A stretch of DNA of 64,000 nucleotides from Cinnamomum chago (Eukaryota; Streptophyta; Magnoliopsida; Laurales; Lauraceae). The notes beneath the pieces were generated by a model, which had not been told where the DNA came from, did no database searches, and was given only the letters and a program-made list of their open reading frames with translations. The stretch lies in NCBI GenBank assembly GCA_038049695.1, contig CP142451.1:11778001-11842000 (forward strand), read 5' to 3'. Positions 1 to 11,437 of this stretch are shown piece by piece. Position 1 is the first letter of the stretch; each line of letters opens with the position of its first letter. Both the position numbers and the translations under genes were made by a program.

Positions 1-1063
1 TCAATCATTATGACAAAAATAACAGGTGGGCCCATTGTGGCAAAATTATTGTGAAAATTGGGCCCAAATAGAATATAAAATTCTTCTATGCATTTTTTAT
101 TTTGGCACCTACTAAACATCACTAGATGGCTTTGTTTGGTTAGGTAAGCTTGGAAATAGGTTGGGAACTTAGTTCTAATTAAAGCCAAACATAAATTTAT
201 TTACCCAAATTATATCCCTTTCTAACATTCTTCTCTGACCCGATCAATAGTTATAAACTTAGAATAGTAATTAATCCAAAAATATATATATATAATGTTG
301 CTTTTACTTTTATTATGATTATATTATCTCATTAAAACATAATCAGCTCTAAGTATAGTTTGATCTCTTCACCTGTGCCTCAAACCATGGATCTCGTCTT
401 GGACTCATAGGTTTCTCTTTGGAATGTGTCCAATCAGATATTAGGTCCCAACCAACCCATATATATACAGCCCTAACCATAATAAATATAAATTCAGGTG
501 AGAAAATATGGCTTTTAAAAAAGATTTTTTATTGAATTAATATTAATTATTTGAACATGAGTAGGTCGAATTTGATCGAACTACTAAATATCTTTGTCAT
601 TTTCCGTGGTTGTATTCTAATTTTTAATTTGAATACTCAAATGAAAAAAATCTGAAAAAAAAAATATGATGGAGGCACGCCTAGCCCGCCGGCCAAGCAT
701 GGCCCGGCCCGCTCCAACCCGGCCCCTGGCGGGCCGGGTTGACATGCCAAATTACATGTGTAAATGACATGTAAATGTTGTGTAAATGCACCCACCGTAC
801 CACGATCCAAGGGTCCTCCTTGGGGACCTGGGCAGAATCCGGTCTTAGGGTCGGTCCAAGGGGACTTCCTCATATTAGGCGGTCCGCCTTCTGTAATTTT
901 TTCGACGCAGTCAACACATCGGCAATAAGCCGTGGGCAGATCTACAGCCAACGCTACTTTAACAGTGTCGGCAGATCCAAATACAATTCTCAACGCAGTC
1001 GGCCAAAAGTGGGATAAATATTGGCATTGTCTCGCTGCTTATATTAGATGTGATGGTATGTAG
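1..1063. other. Unrecognised AT-rich DNA
   Basis: No gene is supported here. The stretch is AT-rich, with one GC-rich patch near 675-745 made of short repeats of GGCCCGG type. The short open frames across 637-1017 overlap on opposite strands and show no domain. I see no RNA gene or element with clear ends. Confidence 0.5.
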
Positions 1064-1071
1064 TCGCACTA

Positions 1072-1608
1072 GGCCGGCCCCCCCCCCCCCAGCCTTTAGA
1101 AAATCATTTTAAAACAGTAAAATGGGCCCTATCAGGGCCCCCCCCAGCCTTTAGAAAATAATTTTAAAACAGTAAAATGGGCCCCTCCCATAGGTTTTTG
1201 TAAGGGCATCAATGGCTTGTCCTTCCAACAAAATCACTTTGTCCATCATCCGCCATTAACACAACAAAAAATCATTTTGGCTACAGAAGAATAGAGAAGT
1301 AGGAAGTTAAAAACCACAGGTCCATAACCGCTTTCTATAAGGGAACTCAACTGATGACCTTTGCAAGTTAGAGGACGAGAAATTTGCAAAGAGGTGAGTG
1401 TGCCTGAACATTGTCATGGTTCAGAAATTTGATGTTAACCTAAAGAAAACCTTACTTGTTGATGTTCACAAAAGAATCACTCTCTGCTTGAGTTTTTACC
1501 TCATGAGTTTTTACCCCTATGTCCATTTTGGGTGCAAAGTAATTGGTGAAATAAAATTTTATTCAAGTTTTGGCCCCCCCCAAGATGAAATCCTGGCTCC
1601 GCCCCTGA
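1072..1608. mobile_element. Short non-autonomous hAT-like element
   Basis: A perfect 8-bp direct repeat, TCGCACTA, lies at 1064-1071 and 1609-1616. Eight-base target duplications are the hallmark of hAT transposons. The right end read inwards is CAGGGGCGGAGCC and the left end begins GGCCGGCCCC; both resemble hAT termini, but the inverted match is weak because the left end has expanded into a C run. A unit of about 55 bp next to the left end is duplicated in tandem (1080-1190). There is no transposase, so any movement needed a partner element. The duplication is seen directly; the family assignment is inference. Confidence 0.55.
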
Positions 1609-1616
1609 TCGCACTA

Positions 1617-2642
1617 TCAAGAGTTGTACATCCACTTCTAACGTGCTGACCGGCAGCTGGCTCGGGATGAGGAGGGGACGGGCGTCTGGGAGCCTGGGCT
1701 GGCTGCTCTTTTTTTTTTCTTCTTTTTTTTTTCATGTGGCAGCTGGCAGGGCCTGGGCTAAGGATTGTGGGCTGATTTGATATCCATTCATATTTATAAA
1801 TTTTAATAGTATTTTTATTTTATATATATACACATTTTCTGTGAAACATTAATCTAAAAAATTTCACCAAAATTTTCGAATCGACCAAAATAATTTATTT
1901 AGAGGGCTAAAATGAAACGACATCCAAAAGAAAAATCACAACTACAATTGAGAACCCCAACCCGAGGGGATCGCAAGATCTACGTCGGCCCTACATGTGA
2001 ACCGATTTATAGGCTCACACCTTCATCCCGAGCCCTTGTTCAAAAGGCCCACAAACATCATCCCTTAAAACCCTTGAACAATCGATCTAACGGTATAATC
2101 CATTCCGATGGGTGCCAAAATATGGGATCGAACATCGATAACTACCGGGGGAAAGAGGTGTTATGTGGTCACTTCAGATGAGTGATCCGGTGGGCTCCAC
2201 TAATAGGGTGTGCACAGGGTGTGTACAAAGATTCAGGTGTGCACTTGATAGTTTTCGTCATTACAAATATGTATAGTTACAATAAACATGTATGAAAAAA
2301 AAAATCAAACCAACCAAGCTCAAGCTGACCTGAGCTCGCTTGTGTTGACCTTAGCTTGTGACCTTTGCCTGACCCATGTAAGCTACAGATCAAACCATGT
2401 GGGTGATGCTCCTAGTGGCAAGGTTGGGAGGAGATGTTTGCAGATGGAGACCCAAAGTATCCAGCTCTTTACTAGCAGGCCAAACCTTCCCAAGGCACAC
2501 TGAACCCAATTATGTAGGTCAGCTTGGATGTTGGGTCAGGTTTTTTCAGTCCCACTAAGCCTCACTAAATAGAAACCAAACACAAAGGGAATTTGAGTAA
2601 AAGGGAATTGACCTGTGCCTGACTCATATATGTGTTGGGAGA
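1617..2642. other. Unrecognised intergenic DNA
   Basis: No gene or element can be supported. Short open frames at 1912-2181 and 2288-2503 have no recognisable domain and no codon pattern pointing to a protein. Confidence 0.4.
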
Positions 2643-2884
2643 TTTTTTTTTTTTTTTTTTCGCTAACGGAGGGTTCCCAACCCTTTGTGCTCGACTATTC
2701 CCTTCGGGCCCAGAGAGAAGCCGCCAAGTAAACCCTTGTGGCCCTTAAGTGGTAGCACAAGCAGACTCAACCTTCGGTACCTGAAGAGGGGGGAACCGGA
2801 TGTTGATATCAAGACCTCTAACTCCGGAAGAAGGAAGAACCGTGGTCCCGACCACTCGGCCAACCCCTTGGGGGATTGAGAGTG
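2643..2884 (-). mobile_element. tRNA-derived SINE
   Basis: Read on the minus strand this is a unit of about 240 bp ending in an 18-base A run (T run at 2643-2660). Near its 5' end, GGTTGGCCGAGTGGTCGG (about 2848-2865) is a good RNA polymerase III box A of tRNA-Leu or tRNA-Ser type. AGAGGTCTTGATATCAA about 40 bases downstream fits a degenerate box B. Box A, box B and an A tail within 250 bp are typical of a plant SINE, which moves with L1 machinery. I could not find a convincing target duplication, so it is probably old. Confidence 0.6.
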
Positions 2885-4800
2885 CCGTTGTTGTATTCTT
2901 AGGCCTAGCTTTATAGTGGAACTAGTCTCTTATACCTTTAATGTTTTCCTTTATATTAAAGGCCCCTATCTTTGGGAACAATCCAAAAGAGAAATCAATA
3001 CTTCCTTTGTTTGCATAAAAATAAAAATAAAAATTATCGCCCCTTTGTTGATCTCCTCTTTTATTTCACTCTTGCCAGAACAAAAAAATTAATACCCTTT
3101 CATGTCCTCATAGATGCCCTCTCTAAAATGCTTCAGTAGCTTCTACCAATGTTTAAAGATAAGGTTGTCTGGTCATAGAATATTATTCCTTCATATCTAC
3201 ATGGTCCCCAAAATTTTCAAGTTATTGAATATTCTCCTTTTCTTTTCCATCCTAAGCTAAATAGTGGTTGTTGTGGGCCACTTCATATTTGTTTCTAGTT
3301 GTTTTTTGATCCATGGTCTACACATTCCCCTCAGAATAAGACCCTAGATGCCACTACCAATTATCCAGGTCTGTGTGAAAGTGTATCTTCAGCACTTACA
3401 CATAAACTTAAAAGAAAATCCATATGTTTTATGATGGCAAGATTTCTCTTGAGTATGGAAAAACTTAATTCTCATATGAATCAAGGTTGAAGATACACTT
3501 AGACAACACATACTCTCCATATAGGATCTTAATAATTGACACTTAAGAAATAAGAAAATTTTGTCAGGCTCTGTTTCAACTTTCAAGCCAAACAAATGAC
3601 ATTTTCAAAGTGCCAAAAAAATATATAAGTCTCATATTTGAGTCCCAAATGACCACTGGTGATACTTGAATTAACATGTCAGAAATGTACAAGTTCAGGA
3701 ATAGAGAAACTTAGCTATTCATAGCAGTCTTACACCTGTTGGCTCTAGTTGAAACTAACTTCACCTTTTAAGTGTTGCCACCAAACTTCTCTTAAATTCT
3801 AAATGATCCTAACTTCTTAGATTTTAGCTTGATTTGGCCATTCACTAAAGATATTCTTCCAGTGATGCTTGTTGGTAGTGTATTGCTATTTAGTACTGGT
3901 TTACTCAATCTTTTGTTTGATCTATGACTGAAACTCTCTAATTTTTTTGGCAAATGCTTCGACATCATTGCAGCTATTATTTACTTTACCAGGTAATAGC
4001 AGCAAATCCCATGGATGTGTCCTATGTAATGGGATTCGCATGGTCGACTGATTCAGCAAAACCAATGGAAGCAAATTTGCTTTGAGGCGCTAACTAATGT
4101 CACATCGTAAAAAAATTTGCTGCTAAGCCACTGATTCTGGGGCTGTATCTTTGGTAATGGTAATCAGTGACAATCTTAATCCCAAGTGAGGAGCTGATGA
4201 CCAATTATACCATAAACCTCTTGCCTGTGATCAAATATACCAATGAAATCAAAGCTATCCTCGGATTAGGACCTCAATATTTCAGCAATGTTTATTGCCG
4301 CAGATCCTTTGCAGTTCTACCCGAGAAGATTGCCACTGTTATAACCAAATGGAACGATGACACCATTGTTAATAATAAAGAAGAGAGAAGTTGGGATAGT
4401 TTAACTTGCCATGGTACTGAAAGGTAGTTTAGGAAACAGTCTTTAAAATGTACCAAAGAAAATCAAGACTATGAACTTCATAACAAAAAATTAGCATTAG
4501 AATTCAGTTTGAGTCTCATTAGCAGACTACTTAATCTAGCCTCTAACCATCTTCTGAACAGAAAAGGCCTGCTTTCTTTGAAGTTTCTAACTGGGAAAGA
4601 AGGAACCAATTCATCATTTATTTTCCGAAGCAAAGGGAAAAACAAATAGAATTTCCATGAATGATATAACTTTCGGTTGAAGAATAGTGTAACCGAAAAG
4701 AGCCCAAGTCTATGTCCTCATTTTTATAAAAGGAGACTGCTGAATGGATCCTACCAATCACCGTTACTGATTGAGAAAATAAGATCAGAAATAATTCCTA
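2885..4800. other. Unrecognised intergenic DNA
   Basis: AT-rich sequence without a supportable gene. An 86-codon open frame at 4167-4427 has a moderately protein-like composition, but I recognise no domain, and it has neither clear splice sites nor a second copy in the window. It could be a decayed exon. Confidence 0.4.
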
Positions 4801-5506
4801 TCCCACCAATCATTGAATGAGTGGAAATCCTATAAAAAGTTAGTATTCCCGCCGATTCACAGTTGTGGCTGATAGTTAGTGTGTACTTAAGGAAATTTGC
4901 ACTCTACCCATTAACATTAACATTAACTTGTGAGCACCATTGCGGGGGCGAATTTTATCTTAAGGACATAATGTCAAACACTAACCTTGATCATTCTTCT
5001 TCTACAAATTTCTGAAATTCGTAACTCCAGCAGTAGAGTACTGTTTTTCTGCCAACAAACAGTAAGTGATTTTCATTTGTAAATTTACATTATGTAGTTC
5101 CGTTTTACTGTTGTTTGTGAAGAACTGTTTCCTGAATTCTGAAATACTATTGCATGTACTCGGACTAACAATCTTAAGACAAAATTCTTTCTTTCTGAGT
5201 GCACTCTGTTTTCAGTTTTACTTCAGTATTCTCTGGTTTCAGTTTATGTCAGTTTCACTACTTATTTCTTTTTCTTCTTATTCTGAAACTAGCATTATAA
5301 AACTGAGTTTATCTCTGTCTTTTATATCTACTTACAGAACTTCAATATGTTCTGTTCTTTACTTTCTGTTTGCCTCAGTATACAGTAACTAGTTACTAGT
5401 TACTGGTTACCATATATTCTGAGTTTCTGTTTACAGTACTGTTATTTTAATTCTGCAATATATACTCTGTACTTTATTAAGTCATTTCTGGTTTGTTAAA
5501 ACAGAC
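4801..5506 (+). promoter_or_regulatory. Leader and candidate promoter of the Copia element
   Basis: The segment directly upstream of the Copia gag start holds a TATA-like TATAAAA at 4831 and then a T-rich leader. The leader ends in an acceptor-like ACAG five bases before the ATG at 5507, as if it contained an intron. I expected a 5' LTR here, but the segment does not match the 3' LTR-like segment at 9992-10762, and I see no standard primer-binding site. The 5' end of the element is therefore undefined: truncated, recombinant or too diverged to recognise. Confidence 0.35.
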
Positions 5507-8500
5507 ATGGTTATTGAGAAGAATACTCCAGACACTACCCACACCCCTGTTATAGTGAACCATGGGGAGAAACCTGAAAAATTCAATGGTATTGAGTTCA
5601 AGAGATGGCAGCAGAAAATGTTGTTTTATCTCACTACCCTGAACTTCGCTAGGTTCCTCTATGAAGAGTCACCTGCTCTAATAGATGGCGAGACAGACAA
5701 GCAAGTAGTTTCTGCTGTAGAAGCCTGGAAGCATGCTGACTTCCTCTGTCGAAATTACATTTTCAATGGACTAGACAACACATTATATAATGTGTACTAT
5801 TCATTGAAGACTCCTAAGGAATTATGGGATTCATTTGATAAAAAGTACAAAACTGAAGATGCCGGAATGAATAAATTCGTTGTTGGTAGATTTCTTGACT
5901 ACAAGATGATCGATTCCAAAGCAGTTATCAATCAAGTTCAGGAACTTCAAGTAATTCTCCATGAAATTCATGCAGAAGGAATGTCTCTTAGTGAGTCTTT
6001 CCAAGTGGCAGCAATCATTGAAAAATTGCCACCACTTTGGAAGGATTTTAAGAACTATCACAAGCATAAACAAAAGGAGATGAAACTTGAAGACCTGATA
6101 GTAAGATTGAGGATAGAGAAAGACAATCGTGCTTCTGAAAAGAAAGCAGGAAAAACCTTAACTGAAGCTAAGGCAAATGTGGTGGAACATGGGCAGAATC
6201 CCAAGAAGAGGAAGAACAATCCCAACGGTCCAAAACACAGTCCCAATGACAACAAGAAGTTCAAAGGGAAATGCTATGTGTGCGACAAACCATGCCACCG
6301 TGCTAAGGACTGTCGCAAGCGCAAGGACCAAGGCAATACATGTAAGAAACCCGCACAGGCCAACATGACAGAATTGGACACTCTCTCCACTGATGTTTCA
6401 GACATCAATCTTTCTGCTGTGGTCTCAGAACTCAATCTGGTTAGTAACACCAGATAATGGAGGGTGGACACAGGGGTCACTCGACATGTTTGCTCTAGTA
6501 AAGAGATGTTCTCCACTTATCAAACATCAACCGGAGAACAACTCTTCATGGGCAACTCTACCACCTCTAAGGTTGAAGGCCAAGGACAGGTGGTATTGAA
6601 GATGACTTCTGGAAAAGAACTCACCCTCAACAATGTGCTGCATGTACCTGATATTCGTAAGAATCTGGTATCAGGCTCACTACTGAATAATAAGGGTTTC
6701 AAACTTGTATTTGAGTCGAATAAGTTTGTATTCACTAAATTTGGGATGTACGTGGGAAAAGGGTATATGAGCGATGGGCTCTTTAAGATGAATGTCATGA
6801 CTATTGTTCATAATAAGAATAAGTCTTCTGCTTATATGTTTGAGTCTTCTAATGTGTGGCATGTTAATTATAATGCACTGTGTAGATTAGTAAATATGGA
6901 ATGTTTGCCTAAATATAGTTTTGACTCAAATATCAAATGTGAAACATGTGTAGAAGCTAAACTCACTAGAACTTCATTTCAATCTATTGAAAGAACTTCT
7001 GAACCTCTTCAATTAATTCATTCTGATATTTGTGACCTAAAGTTTGTTCAAACTAAAGGTGGTAAGAAATATTTTCTTACATTCATTGATGACTACACAA
7101 GATACTGTTATGTTTACTTACTGAGAAGTAAAGATGAGGCCTTGGAAATGTTCCAACATTACAAGAATGAGGTTGAGAATCAACTTAATAAGAAAATTAA
7201 GGTGATAAGAAGCGATAGAGGGGGTGAATACAAATCACCTTTTAGTGAATTCTGTTCACAGCATGGTATTATACACCAAACTACTGCTCCTTATTCACCT
7301 CAGCAAAATGGTGTTGCTGAAAGGAAAAACAGAACTTTAAAAGAAATGAAGAATGCTATGTTAATCAGTTCTGAATTACCTCAGAATTTGTGGGGGGATG
7401 CTATCATCTCTGCAAATTATATTCTCAACCGAATACCTCAAAAGAAAACGAATAAATCCCCCTATGCATTGTGGAAAAGCAGATTGCCTACTTACAAATA
7501 CTTGAAAGTGTAGGGGTGTTTGGCTAAAGTGGCGGTTCCTACACCTAAAAAGGTGAAAATAGGACAAAAAACAGTAGACTGTGTATTCATTGGGTATGCT
7601 CATAATAGCAGTGCGTATCGGTTTCTAATTCACAAGTCTGAAATTCCCGATATGCATCCTAACACTATTATTGAGTCAAGGAATGCATCGTTCTTTGATC
7701 ATGTATTTCCTTACAAACCATCACAGGAAACAAGTTCTCATAAAAGAACTCATGATACTGCTAGTAGCAGTAATCAAAACTAACAACAGATTGATGAACC
7801 TAGACGAAGTAAGAGGGCTGGAACATAAAAAACGTTTGGTTTAGATTTTCTAACATTTCTGTTGGAAGATGTGCTTAAAAGCTTTAAAGAAGCAGTGTCC
7901 AGTCCCGATGCACCATATTGGAAAGAGGTCATAAACAGTGAAATTGAATCCATTTTGCAAAATCATACATGGGAACTAGTGAATCTTCCACAAGGTTGCA
8001 AAACTCTTGGATGTAAGTGGATATTCAAGAGAAAGATGAAAGCAGATGGATCGATCGATAAGTACAAGGCCAGGCTTGTTGTTAAAGGGTACAAACAAAA
8101 AGAAGGCTTGGGCTATTTCGATACTTATTCACCAGTGACGAGAATAACATCCATTCGAATGTTAATAGCAATTGCTGCTATATACAATCTCGAGATACAT
8201 CAAATGGATGTTAAGACAGCTTTTCTCAATGGTGAATTAGGCGAGGATATATATATGGAACAACCAGAAGGGTTTAATGTTCCAAGTCAAACTAAGAAAG
8301 TTTGTCAGCTTGTCAAATCTTTATATGGATTAAAACAAACACCAAATCAGTGGCATGAGAAATTTGACAGCTTGATGATGTCAAATGGGTTTAAGATCAA
8401 TGAATGTGACAAATGTGTATATGTCAAAAACACTAACAATGGTTGTGTCATTATTTGTTTATATGTTGATGATTTGCTCATTATGGGTAGTAATGTTGAT

Positions 8501-9424
8501 ATCATTTAATCTACGAAGAGAATGTTAAACAATAAGTTTAACATGAAAGATTTAGGTGTTGCAGATGTTATACTCGGGCTAAAAATATCTAAAACATTAG
8601 ATGAATTGATATTATCTCAATCACACTATATTGAGAAAATACTCAAAAAATATAATCAAGATAATAGCATTCCAGCAAGGACACTTATAGATATTAGTAT
8701 TCATTTATCCAAGAATAATGGAAAAGGCATATCACAACGAGAATATGCACAAATAATTGGCAGCCTAATGTAAGTGATGAATTACACTCGTCCTGACATT
8801 GCATATGTTGTTAGTAAATTGAGTGGATACACAAGTAACCCTAGATCAGACCACTGGAAGGCCTTAGTTCGGGTTCTAAGATATTTAAAATACACCCAAA
8901 ACTATGGTTTGCATTACTCTAAATATCCAGCTATACTTGAGGGGTACTGTGATGCCAACTGGATATCAGATATTAAAGATTCAAAGTCCACAAGTGGATA
9001 TCTATTTACAATTGGTGGTGCAGCGGTATCATGGAAATCTTCTAAATAAACATGCATTGGTAGATCCACTATGGAATCTGAGTTTATTGCATTGGATAAA
9101 GCTGGCGAAGAAGTTGAGTGGTTTCGTCAATTCCTCGAAGATATTCCAATGTGGTCAAAACCCGTGCCTCCTATCTGCATTAATTGCGATAGTCAATCAG
9201 CAATTAGAAGGGCACAGAGTACAATATATAACGGTAAGTCTCGACATATTCGTCGAAGGCGTAATTCCGTGAGACAACTGCTCTCTAATGACATTATGAC
9301 AATTGAGTACATAATGTCCATATATAACGTTGTAGATCCTTTAACCAAAGGATTAGCGAGAAAACAAGTAAATCGTTCATCAAGGGGAATGGGCTTAAAG
9401 CCTATAAATGAAAAGTTGGCATAA
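5507..9424 (+). pseudogene. Copia gag-pol polyprotein, seven in-frame stops
   Basis: One frame of 1306 codons encodes a complete Ty1/Copia polyprotein. Domains in order are: gag; a zinc knuckle CYVCDKPCHRAKDC at residue 256; protease with DTG near residue 321; GAG-pre-integrase; integrase core with D507, D570 and E605; reverse transcriptase with YVDD at 986-989; and Copia-type RNase H at the end. Stops lie at 6455, 7511, 7781, 7826, 8507, 8771 and 9047. All are in the original frame, and several are one substitution from the expected Trp, Gln or Glu codon. The GAG-pre-integrase finger reads WHVNY where the related fragment at 30575-30925 has WHGRSGHVNF, an in-frame loss of five residues including a zinc ligand. 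The element cannot make pol without suppression of the stops. Confidence 0.93.
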
Positions 9425-9991
9425 TGGAAACCCTACCTAGTTGACTGGAGATCCCAAGATCTAGGTTCAAAGGGACAACCAAATTGTGTGTGACTTAACG
9501 AAATCACTATAGAGATAAAATCTCCTGCTCATTCCTTTGATATTAACAGTGATACCTGCAGCGGAAATTAGGATAAGCAACGCTTTTAATGATTCTTATA
9601 TCTTGACTAATCAGATGGGGTATAGCAGGATACTCTTAATAAGAATCACCTATGTGAGTGTGAACTGGGCCGATTCTATGAGAATAATAAGGCCAAATTC
9701 TCTAAAGTGCTCATGAAACCAGGTATTATTAAGGGCCAAAATGAACACAATCATGAGAACCAACTATGTCCGGAAAGATTCTATGTGAACTTTATTGTTT
9801 CGGTTTACGCAGAAGGCTGAACAGTTCAAGACATCATGTTCACTATTCAACCAGTAAATCCGATAGTACTTCACAAGGAAAGGTTCAAGGCCACAAGCTA
9901 CCTCTCTCTATACAGAAATTTTCAAATTGTACTCTCTGTGTGTCTGCATATCATTTCATTACTTTCGGTCAATTTCATTCATGTGGGGGAT
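9425..9991 (+). other. Copia 3' untranslated region with polypurine tract
   Basis: Non-coding sequence between the RNase H stop and the 3' LTR. It ends in a purine-rich ATGTGGGGGAT (9981-9991), the expected polypurine tract that primes plus-strand synthesis directly before an LTR starting TG. Confidence 0.6.
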
Positions 9992-10762
9992 TGTCGGAAA
10001 AATGGCTAAGAGCTACACTAGTTTTTTTGTCAACTTTGAGCCAAAAACTAAGTGGGACTCATTTATCCTTTTGGGTGGGAATACATGGGAATGTAATCTA
10101 CTCCATGAGTATATTATGGACATGTATTGAGTTGCTCTAATCCATTTAGGAGTGAATGAGAAATTGCCTCCTAAACACCACTACTTGAACATGTTAAACA
10201 TGGAAACAAAAGGAAGTGGTGAACTTGCTTCCCACATTGCTTGGGAGTAAAACATTCATTGGGTATAAATATACTTACCTTGGTAGTATAAGATGAGCCC
10301 CAAGGGGCACCCCACTTTTGTGGGGGAGGGAGGACCTAGATCAAGGTAGGGTCACCAACACACGCGCGCCCTACCCCGAACCGGGCCAGGCCTGGGCCTG
10401 GGCTTGGGCTTCACGCGCGACTTAGGCCTAGCTCGACCCACTACCCATTTAATTTTTGGAGAAATTTTATTTAATAAAAAAATTTCTCTTTTGCAAATGG
10501 GATGTGTCCTTAGTGGTGTGTCCATTCGCCTTTGAAAGGGTGTGTCCAAAACCCAAGAGAGGTGTATGTAGCATCTGTTCACTGAACAGTCACTGAAGCA
10601 GGCTTATATAAAGCATCTTGTCCATGCAATTTTATTCATTCAATCACTGGTGCTGAATTGCATTTTCGAGTCATCATCTATGTCTAGAGAGAGTCTGTTG
10701 CACTGCTGGTTCGCCTGTCACACAGTTTGTAGTGCTGCAACTGATGTGCTGCCTCATGATAT
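9992..10762 (+). mobile_element. 3' LTR-like segment of the Copia element, truncated
   Basis: The segment starts TGTCGG right after the polypurine tract and contains a TATA box (CTTATATAAAG near 10602) followed by a T-rich leader-like part, as in an LTR with U3, R and U5. Its right end is not a recognisable CA terminus. At about 10763 it runs straight into the segment shared with position 39606, so the LTR appears cut there. No matching 5' LTR is visible. Confidence 0.6.
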
Positions 10763-11437
10763 TTGTTGTTGGTAATGATGATGATAATGATCTAAATACA
10801 TAACGATGCATTTTTTTTAAATGACTTTCATGAGGGGGTTTTCTTTTCATATTGGAAAGAAGATAAATTTCACCACAAAGGGAAGGGAATAATTCTTAAC
10901 TGCTTTCCAAATTCTTAATTGCTTTCTAAAACACGTCCTCTCCCTCTCTCCGATTAGATGTTGTTTGGCCCACCTCGCACGGGTCCACCACCTAATGGGT
11001 CCTCCTTTGGATCTACGGATCAGATGGGTCATCGGGTGGCCCACCTGAGTCCCGGTATTAACATAAGAAAATCAAATTCTCACCTAATCCTCCCAGCCAA
11101 ACACACTGGAATTCAGAACCCACGATCTACGATCGTGGCCCAGTGGGACACACTATCCTGTGCAGGCGGAACAATAACTGTGCATTTAGTGGTTGTGGAC
11201 TATGCGTAGCACGGGGTGTTGCTAGTAATTTTTCTATAACAATGTTTCCAACCACCTGCCCATAAAATTCTCCAACTATACATACCCCCTTTGTCTTGCA
11301 ACCCTTCCTTCATGAATTCCGTTCATGGGAGCACTCCTGATTTGTACCTTTAAGATGTGAATTGATTTCTAATGAACTGCATAAACAATAGGATTGTGTT
11401 TGGAAACCATTGATTGGGTACTAATGGATCGATCATA
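10763..11437 (+). repeat. Left arm of an inverted repeat
   Basis: This arm is the reverse complement of about 17793-18122; for example ATGATGATAATGATCTAAAT at its start and ATGGATCGATCAT near its end both recur inverted. A block of about 340 bp (roughly 10890-11222), present also in copy B, interrupts this arm only and looks like a separate insertion of unknown type. In copy B the same inverted homology continues outward into an inverted F-box gene, so these arms are the inner part of a much larger inverted duplication. Confidence 0.75.

Noticed and set aside
4167..4427. 86-codon frame as a host exon
   Set aside because: No domain, no paralogous copy, no convincing splice sites; left as unrecognised.
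9766..10140. 124-codon frame after the Copia RNase H
   Set aside because: It spans the polypurine tract and the LTR start, so it cannot be a conserved gene.
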